Of a DNA stretch of 64,000 nucleotides, positions 57,899-64,000 are shown one piece after another. The notes under the pieces are model-generated. The model worked only from the letters and a program-made list of their open reading frames with translations. It did no database searches and was not told the origin of the DNA. This DNA comes from an uncultured Sphingobacteriaceae bacterium (GTDB lineage Bacteria; Bacteroidota; Bacteroidia; Sphingobacteriales; Sphingobacteriaceae). Both the position numbers and the translations under genes were made by a program. Location of the stretch: assembly GCA_946480915.1 (NCBI GenBank), contig CAMLLO010000002.1, forward strand, positions 1-64,000. Reading direction: 5' to 3'. Position 1 is the first letter of the stretch. Each line of letters opens with the position of its first letter.

Positions 57899-59614
57899 AT
57901 GGCGAACAAATATTTCCGGAGAAAACCGATCTCAACTATTCTCACTGATATTGAACAGGGCTTTACTGATACAGAAAATGCCAAATCGGGTATAACTCAT
58001 TTGAAGAAAGTACTAGGCGTACGAGATTTAACTTTCATGGGTATTGCTGCCGTTATTGGCGCAGGTATTTTTTCGACCATTGGGCAAGCAGCTTTTGATG
58101 GCGGTCCTGGCGTTACCCTGCTTTTCATTTTAACTGCCATAACCTGTGGCTTCTCGGCGCTGTGCTATGCGGAATTTGCTTCGAGAATTCCGGTTTCTGG
58201 CAGTGCCTATACCTATGCATATGCTTCGTTCGGTGAGCTTATTGCATGGATCATTGGCTGGGACCTGTTAATGGAATACGCCATTGGCAACATCGCGGTA
58301 GCAATTTCATGGAGCGAATACTTTACAAATTTACTCGAGGGCTTTAACATTTATATTCCGGCGAATCTCACCATGGATTATTTATCCGCCATGAGGGGAA
58401 ATGCCAAATTTGAACAACTTACAGCATCCGGAAACTTAACGGAAATTACAGAGACCTTACGTTCTCAGGCATTCGCCTGGAACAATGCGCCAGGCTTCGG
58501 CAATATTAAACTTATCGCAAACCTGCCCGCCCTTGCTATTGTAGCACTAATTACTTACCTGGTGTACATCGGCATTAAAGAAACCAAAAGAGCGACCAAT
58601 GCCATGGTTATACTCAAAATTGCTGTAGTGATAGCCGTGATTTTGGTGGGTTTCTTTTATGTTACACCTGCTAACTGGCGTCCCTTTCTTCCCAATCATT
58701 TCTCTGGTGTAATGAAAGGTGTATCAGGTGTATTCTTCGCCTATATAGGTTTTGACGCCATTTCAACGACGGCAGAAGAATGCAAAAATCCACAAAGAGA
58801 TCTTCCCAAAGGCATGATTTATTCCCTGATCATCTGTACGGTTTTATACATTTTAGTTGCCCTGGTGTTAACCGGAATGGTTAATTATTCAGAGCTGCAG
58901 GTAGCAGATCCGCTGGCATTTGTTTTTAAACGCATAGGTCTGGACGAAATCAGCTATATCGTATCCATCAGTGCGGTTATAGCTACGGCGAGTGTTTTAT
59001 TAATTTTCCAAATGGGGCAGCCGCGTATATGGATGAGCATGAGCCGGGACGGACTTTTACCGAAAGCATTTGCGCGCATACATCCCAAATATCAAACCCC
59101 TAGCTTTTCTACCATTGTTACCGGCTTTGTAGTGGCTATACCAGCATTGTTTATGAATTTATCAGAGGTAACGGATCTAACCAGCATTGGTACTTTGTTT
59201 GCGTTTGTGCTGGTTTGCGGCGGGGTTCTGGTTCTGGAAAAAGACAAAAATCTGCAGCCAGGGCGTTTTAGAATCCCCTATATCAATTCCAAATACATTG
59301 TCCCCGGATTACTTATTACTGCTTTGATAGTTTTTTGGGAGCCTGTTAATAATCTATTCAAGCTCGAGGGAAACTGGCATGATTATAAAGATAATCTGCC
59401 CTATTTTCTATTTATGATCCTGGCAACTATTATTGCATGGCTAAGTTTTACAAAAAACCTCTCTCTGATACCTGTAATGGGCCTTTTAAGCTGTTTTTAT
59501 TTGATGACCGAATTAGGCTATCAAAGCTGGGAGAGATTTCTGATATGGCTATTAGTCGGCCTAATCATCTATTTTACTTATAGCCATAAAAACAGCAAAC
59601 TTAATGCTAGGTAA
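57899..59614 (+). CDS. APC-family amino acid permease
   Basis: A 571-residue inner-membrane transporter with twelve to fourteen helices, of the cationic amino acid (CAT/YfnA) branch. GIAAVIGAGIFSTIGQAAFDGGPG in the first helix is the substrate-binding signature; SGSAYTYAYASFGELIAWIIGWDL and FFAYIGFDAISTTAEECKNPQRDLP follow. The ATG at 57899 (MANKYFRRKP) is used; a TTG at 57839 would add a dubious hydrophobic leader. Substrate not determinable. Confidence 0.9.
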   Translation: MANKYFRRKPISTILTDIEQGFTDTENAKSGITHLKKVLGVRDLTFMGIAAVIGAGIFSTIGQAAFDGGPGVTLLFILTAITCGFSALCYAEFASRIPVSGSAYTYAYASFGELIAWIIGWDLLMEYAIGNIAVAISWSEYFTNLLEGFNIYIPANLTMDYLSAMRGNAKFEQLTASGNLTEITETLRSQAFAWNNAPGFGNIKLIANLPALAIVALITYLVYIGIKETKRATNAMVILKIAVVIAVILVGFFYVTPANWRPFLPNHFSGVMKGVSGVFFAYIGFDAISTTAEECKNPQRDLPKGMIYSLIICTVLYILVALVLTGMVNYSELQVADPLAFVFKRIGLDEISYIVSISAVIATASVLLIFQMGQPRIWMSMSRDGLLPKAFARIHPKYQTPSFSTIVTGFVVAIPALFMNLSEVTDLTSIGTLFAFVLVCGGVLVLEKDKNLQPGRFRIPYINSKYIVPGLLITALIVFWEPVNNLFKLEGNWHDYKDNLPYFLFMILATIIAWLSFTKNLSLIPVMGLLSCFYLMTELGYQSWERFLIWLLVGLIIYFTYSHKNSKLNAR

Positions 59615-59653
59615 AAAGCATTTATAAAAGGTTTCTATACCGTTTTATTTATG

Positions 59654-61591
59654 TTATATCCTGCGAAGCTGAACATTTTCATGGTAAGACACCACTAAGG
59701 GAACTTTCTCGACGGTAACAAAGCTCAGATCTAATCCAAAACCGCGTTCTTCAGATAAACTTAGATGTTTTAAGAGAAAGTAATAATCCATTATTAAACG
59801 CTCCTTAAAAGACAGCTTGTTGGCTTTTGACATAATTTTTTCGAGTACCACAAATCTGAAATCTCCTACTATCTGATGTCTATTTAAAGATTCGTACTTA
59901 CTCGTGATATCCACCTCGCCGTTTTTCACCAGTTCCTCTACAACCATCCGGAAAAGAATATTTATCCGCTGCTCGATTCTGAAACCTAAACGAAAATCAA
60001 TCCGGATAAGCTTCCCGGGAATTAGAAACTCCACTTTATACTCCAGCGTGTGAGGCTCCTCGGTAACATCAACATGAACCAGCCAATAAACATCTGCTCG
60101 TTTGGGCTGTTTTTGTAAAATAGAATAAATGATCTTCGATTCAATTTCGGAGCTAAAATTGGCACTCGTTAAATAAACAAGCTGAGACGCATATTTAGGA
60201 ACTGTTGAATCTTCACTTAGCTCTTTTAAGATTGGAAAATAATCGTCAATTTCGACGAATTTAACATATCTGTTTTTGATTTTCCGGGCTGAAGACCATC
60301 CATACATGATCGAAAAAATAACCGATCCCAGAATTAAAGTAAACCAGCCACCATGCATGAATTTCGACATGTTGGCCGTAAAAAAAGTTAGTTCGATTAA
60401 TCCGTATACAAACAGAAAAAGAAATATTAGATAGTTGGGAAATTTCTTCCTTTTGAGATAAACGGATACAAGCACGGAAGTCATCAACATTGCGATGGTT
60501 ATTGACAGGCCATAAGCCGCCTCCATTTTAGCCGATTCGCGAAATATTAAAACAACCGCGACACAACCCGCCCATAAAAGCGCATTGATCGACGGCACAT
60601 ATAATTGTCCTTTTTGAATAGTAGGATAATTAATTTTAACTTTTGGCCATAGATTCAGTCTGACCGCTTCAGAAATAAGTGTAAAAGATCCGGAAATGAG
60701 CGCCTGACTGGCAATGATGGCGGCTAATGTGGCCACTCCGATACCAAAAATCAGAAACCATTCGGGCATTATTTTATAAAAAGGATTGTTATTATCAAGC
60801 AAATAGGTCCCCTGATGCTGCAAAAGCCATACACCTTGTCCAAAATAATTCAGTAAAAGACTACTTTTAACAAAAATCCAGCTGATACGAATATTGGTTC
60901 TGCCACAATGCCCCAGATCCGAATACAAAGCCTCTGCACCTGTAGTACAAAGAAAAACCGCTCCCAAAATGCCTAAAGCACTCGGATTACTCGTTATAAT
61001 TTGAAAAGCATAATAAGGATTAATTGCTTTTAAAATTGTCGGGGATTTTAAAATATAACTCATTCCCAGCACTGCAAGCATCGAGAACCAGATAAGCATC
61101 ATTGGTCCGAAAGACTTTCCAACTAGAGAAGTTCCAAATTGCTGGGCTACAAATAATGCAGTGATAATAAAGATCACTATCGGCACAGTTGGTAATCCTG
61201 GATAACTTATACCCAAACCTTCGATGGCCGACGAAACAGATATTGGTGGTGTAATGATACCGTCCGCCAATAATGCAGCCCCTCCAATCATTGCAGGTAT
61301 GACTAACCATTTACCCCGCCTTTTAACTAAAGAATAAAGAGAAAAGATTCCACCTTCACCTTTATTGTCGGCAGTAAGAGTAATTAAAACGTACTTAATG
61401 GTGGTTTGAAGTGTTAGTGTCCAGAAAATACAGGAAAGTCCACCGAGGATTAAATCTGCAGTAATAATTCTGTCTCCAACTATTGCTTTGAAAACATATA
61501 AAGGTGAGGTACCTATGTCTCCGTAAATGATTCCCAAACTAACAAGCAGACCCGCTGCAGAAAGCTTATGAATGTCTTTATGATTTGCCAC
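59654..61591 (-). CDS. kup: Kup-type potassium transporter
   Basis: A 645-residue low-affinity K+ uptake protein. The first helices contain GIIYGDIGTSPLYVFKAI, and EGGIFSLYSLVKRRGKW, PPISVSSAIEGL and TGAEALYSDLGHCGR are further diagnostic segments. Twelve helices are followed by a cytoplasmic C-terminal domain from about residue 430. It is convergent with the APC permease gene and divergent from the small T9SS gene. Confidence 0.95.
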   Translation of the reverse strand: MANHKDIHKLSAAGLLVSLGIIYGDIGTSPLYVFKAIVGDRIITADLILGGLSCIFWTLTLQTTIKYVLITLTADNKGEGGIFSLYSLVKRRGKWLVIPAMIGGAALLADGIITPPISVSSAIEGLGISYPGLPTVPIVIFIITALFVAQQFGTSLVGKSFGPMMLIWFSMLAVLGMSYILKSPTILKAINPYYAFQIITSNPSALGILGAVFLCTTGAEALYSDLGHCGRTNIRISWIFVKSSLLLNYFGQGVWLLQHQGTYLLDNNNPFYKIMPEWFLIFGIGVATLAAIIASQALISGSFTLISEAVRLNLWPKVKINYPTIQKGQLYVPSINALLWAGCVAVVLIFRESAKMEAAYGLSITIAMLMTSVLVSVYLKRKKFPNYLIFLFLFVYGLIELTFFTANMSKFMHGGWFTLILGSVIFSIMYGWSSARKIKNRYVKFVEIDDYFPILKELSEDSTVPKYASQLVYLTSANFSSEIESKIIYSILQKQPKRADVYWLVHVDVTEEPHTLEYKVEFLIPGKLIRIDFRLGFRIEQRINILFRMVVEELVKNGEVDITSKYESLNRHQIVGDFRFVVLEKIMSKANKLSFKERLIMDYYFLLKHLSLSEERGFGLDLSFVTVEKVPLVVSYHENVQLRRI

Positions 61592-61755
61592 TTATCAATT
61601 TCTAAAATGCGCACAAATGTACAGTTTGACAAACAATAAACAAAACTGATAATCAGCCACAATTTACAGATTTAGCGGTATGTTATTTGATTGTTAAAAA
61701 GTGTTAAATAGAACAAATAATTCTTTGCAATTAAAGTTTATAGAATATTTATCTT

Positions 61756-61763
61756 TAAATTTG
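61756..61763 (+). promoter_or_regulatory. -7 box upstream of the T9SS cargo gene
   Basis: TAAATTTG is a perfect TAnnTTTG, 17 bp before the ATG at 61781. The nearest TTTG upstream is 28 bp away, wider than the 19-21 bp norm. Confidence 0.4.
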
Positions 61764-61780
61764 TTTGTTATCGTTTTTGG

Positions 61781-62332
61781 ATGAAAAAATTTTACTCTCT
61801 TATAATTTTATTTAGCTTTTTATTAATGAGTGCCCATGCGGCTTTCGTTACTGAAAAAGTTATGTCTGTAGGAGGGGAAATAGCTGACTCTTTAAGAAAG
61901 GCAAATTCAAAAACGATATCAAAGATCACTGACACAAGGCCAGGACGTCCGTCAGAAGTTAAAAGCGTTAAGATTAACCTCACACCTTTCAAACCTTCCT
62001 ACTTAAAAACAATACCTGTTTCAAATAGTACTCACCAAACCAAAAGTACGGTCAGCGCGGCAGATCCAAAAGTTTTGAGCAACGTTAAAGTATATCCTAA
62101 CCCGGTATCTGATCATTTGAATCTTTCTTACTTTGTCAATAAGGATTCTAATGTTACCATAAAGATCATGGATATTCTTGGCAATGAAGTAGCAACTTTA
62201 CTATCACAGCGTCTTTCCGCAGGCGAGCAGATAAACTCTTTCCCTATTTCTTCGTCTCTGAATAGCGGATATTATTTCATCCGACTTATCGTTGGTAACG
62301 AAACTATCATAAAGAGAATTTCTGTACTCTAA
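61781..62332 (+). CDS. Small T9SS cargo protein, type A sorting domain
   Basis: A 183-residue secreted protein with a signal peptide ending at about residue 20 (SAHA). The last 80 residues are the type A sorting domain: VKVYPNPVSDHLNLSY, IKIMDILGNEVATL, LNSGYYFIRL and the ending IIKRISVL. The 70 residues between are polar, without recognised fold. There is room for almost no passenger domain, so the function is unknown. Confidence 0.9.
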   Translation: MKKFYSLIILFSFLLMSAHAAFVTEKVMSVGGEIADSLRKANSKTISKITDTRPGRPSEVKSVKINLTPFKPSYLKTIPVSNSTHQTKSTVSAADPKVLSNVKVYPNPVSDHLNLSYFVNKDSNVTIKIMDILGNEVATLLSQRLSAGEQINSFPISSSLNSGYYFIRLIVGNETIIKRISVL

Positions 62333-62371
62333 TACCATTCAGGCATATTTATTAATATCTATCTTCGCAGC

Positions 62372-62983
62372 ATGAAAATTATTGCTGTGGGGCGTAATTA
62401 TACTGAACACGCCAAAGAGTTAAATAACGAAGTACCGGTTGCACCTGTCATTTTCATGAAACCCGATACCGCGGTTTTAAAAGATAACAAACCTTTCTAC
62501 CTACCTGATTTCTCCGCAGAGATACATCATGAAATAGAACTTGTTCTCAAAATATCTAAAGAAGGCAAGCATATTTCGGAAAAATTCGCTGCAAACTATT
62601 TTGAGGAAATTGGTTTGGGTATCGATTTTACTGCACGCGATATCCAACAAAAACATAAAGAAAAAGGTTTGCCCTGGGAGATCGCCAAGGCTTTTGATAA
62701 TTCTGCTCCCGTAGGTCGTTTTGTTAGTAAAACCACATTTGAAAATTTGTACAACTTAAATTTTCACCTGGATATCAACGGAAAAACTGTTCAAGCTGGC
62801 AACACAAAAGACCTTCTTTTTTCGTTTGAAAAGTTAATAACGTTTATTTCCCAATATATCACACTTAAAAAAGGGGATTTAATTTTCACCGGAACTCCCG
62901 CAGGAGTTGGTAAAATCTTTATTGGCGATAAGTTAACTGGTTATCTGGAAAACGAAAAATTACTCGACTTTGAAATTAAATAA
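62372..62983 (+). CDS. Fumarylacetoacetate hydrolase family protein
   Basis: A 203-residue single-domain FAH protein, similar to acylpyruvases and oxaloacetate decarboxylases (FAHD1/YcgM). Metal-binding acidic residues are in EIHHEIELVLKI and GIDFTARDIQ, and LIFTGTPAGVG is the C-terminal signature. It begins 39 bp after the T9SS gene, and its stop overlaps the next gene by 14 bp. Confidence 0.93.
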   Translation: MKIIAVGRNYTEHAKELNNEVPVAPVIFMKPDTAVLKDNKPFYLPDFSAEIHHEIELVLKISKEGKHISEKFAANYFEEIGLGIDFTARDIQQKHKEKGLPWEIAKAFDNSAPVGRFVSKTTFENLYNLNFHLDINGKTVQAGNTKDLLFSFEKLITFISQYITLKKGDLIFTGTPAGVGKIFIGDKLTGYLENEKLLDFEIK

Positions 62984-64000
62984 AAAAGCATTTTTAACTA
63001 CCCTTCTAAGCTTAGCTCTTCATTTTAGTCTGTTTTCTCAGGACACCTTAAAAAGCATTAACTATCCGAAAGGATTCAGAACTCCTTTGGATTTAGCCCC
63101 ATCTCTGGCAGGTTCTTTTGGCGAAATAAGGAGTAATCACTTTCATTCGGGCCTGGACTATAGAACCAACCAGCGTGAAGGCTATCCTGTTTATGCTGTG
63201 GCCGATGGTTTTATATCCAGGTTACGCGTACAGATCGGTGGGTTTGGAAACGCTGTATACATAAGCCATCCGAATGGATATACCTCTGTTTATGCACACT
63301 TACAACGCTTCAATACAACGATTGCCCGTACGGTTAAAGATTTACAGTACAGACGACAGGCTTTTGATGTTGATTTTCCACTTGCTTCGATAGAAATCCC
63401 TGTTAAAAAAGGGGAGATCATTGCCTGGTCTGGCAATACAGGAGGTTCGGCCGGCCCGCATCTGCATTTTGAACTTCGTGACTCCAAAACCGAAGAAACC
63501 ATTAATCCACAGCTCTTTGGAATTAGAATCCCCGACAATGTTAAACCGGTGTTGACAGGCTTGTACATGTACCGGCTTAATAATTATCCATTCTCAGAAA
63601 ATACACCAAGTCAATACTTCCAGATTACTGGTTCCAATGGAATATATTCATTGAATAAAAACCCGATAATAAATTTCAATAACGATGTAGCCTTTGGTAT
63701 AGTTGCTTATGATCAGCAGGTGAGCGGTGGAAATAAAAACGGCGTCTATTCTATAGAATTACTTCTCGACGACAACACAATTTACACATCCGTATTAGAA
63801 CGTTTCGCATTTGAGAATAGCAGAGCCATAAATTCACACATTGACTACCCGGCATTGATATTACATGGCAAGACCGTTCAAAAAAGTTTTGCAGAACCCG
63901 GCAATCCGCTAAGAATATACAAGAGCCTTGTCAACAACGGAATCGTAAACTTGCAGGACGATGCCGTCCATAACTTGCAATACATTGTAAAAGATGTAAA
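62970..64000 (+). CDS. Secreted M23-family peptidase, C-terminus cut by window edge
   Basis: The frame runs from a TTG at 62970, overlapping the FAH gene by 14 bp, to the window end (343 codons seen); no ATG lies near. Residues 1-23 form a signal peptide ending LFS. The LytM/M23 zinc site is His59-x3-Asp63 in NHFHSGLDYR and His164-x-His166 in GPHLHFEL. Family members cleave cell-wall peptides, but the large region after the catalytic domain is beta-rich and of unknown role. Confidence 0.9.
   Translation, partial: MKLNKKAFLTTLLSLALHFSLFSQDTLKSINYPKGFRTPLDLAPSLAGSFGEIRSNHFHSGLDYRTNQREGYPVYAVADGFISRLRVQIGGFGNAVYISHPNGYTSVYAHLQRFNTTIARTVKDLQYRRQAFDVDFPLASIEIPVKKGEIIAWSGNTGGSAGPHLHFELRDSKTEETINPQLFGIRIPDNVKPVLTGLYMYRLNNYPFSENTPSQYFQITGSNGIYSLNKNPIINFNNDVAFGIVAYDQQVSGGNKNGVYSIELLLDDNTIYTSVLERFAFENSRAINSHIDYPALILHGKTVQKSFAEPGNPLRIYKSLVNNGIVNLQDDAVHNLQYIVKDV

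Overview
The window looks like a chromosomal segment of a Bacteroidota member, most likely order Sphingobacteriales (a Pedobacter-like genome). The grounds are type IX secretion (T9SS) sorting domains of both type A and type B, a PorT-like gene beside ubiE, the CBS/nadK/DUF6089/uppS/bamA/ompH envelope cluster, several matches to the Bacteroidota promoter pattern TTTG...TAnnTTTG, AT-rich spacers and frequent TTG starts. It is mostly core housekeeping DNA. I see no prophage, insertion sequence or CRISPR array.

Layout. 1-394: edge-truncated secreted protein with 62-residue repeats. 621-12215 (minus): thiamine locus, comprising promoter, TPP riboswitch, thiS, thiC, a second thiE/tenI-like gene, thiD, thiE, thiG and thiH; then a 1244-residue T9SS surface protein gene interposed before a thiF/moeZ-like gene. 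12332-13677 (minus): M28 peptidase and an unusual 110-nt tRNA-like gene. 13963-19683: HscA-like Hsp70, TauE/SafE permease, topoisomerase IB, alpha/beta hydrolase and a WecA/TagO-like transferase. 20070-29944: GH1-like glycosidase, esterase, PfkB kinase, M16 peptidase pair, a frameshifted small gene, a CinA C-terminal domain, dCMP deaminase, a sugar MFS transporter and a LysE exporter.

30013-39712 (minus): long PurF-like amidotransferase, then nuoN-M-L-K-J-I-H, the membrane part of complex I plus NuoI, without nuoA-G alongside. 39836-47721 (minus): outer-membrane biogenesis cluster (two Skp-like chaperones, BamA, UppS, a DUF6089-like protein, NAD kinase, CBS protein, hydrolase). 47818-50693 (minus): YqeY, SDR, PorT-like protein, UbiE. 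50880-64000: EF-P, an unexplained repeat and hairpin region (51540-52145), VOC protein, EngB, UbiA-family prenyltransferase, Crp-type regulator, epimerase, oligopeptidase F, APC permease, Kup, a small T9SS cargo protein, an FAH-family hydrolase and an edge-truncated M23 peptidase.

The genes cooperate mainly in thiamine biosynthesis under riboswitch control, respiration (Nuo; UbiE and possibly UbiA for quinone) and envelope assembly or T9SS secretion (BamA, Skp, UppS, PorT-like, T9SS cargo). The most unusual items are the 21-bp tandem array at 51540-51833 whose units carry a dyad core repeated every two helical turns, the adjacent long nested hairpin at 51874-51962, and the oversized class-II tRNA-like gene at 13568-13677. 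All assignments come from reading the sequence by eye; no database search or folding program was run.
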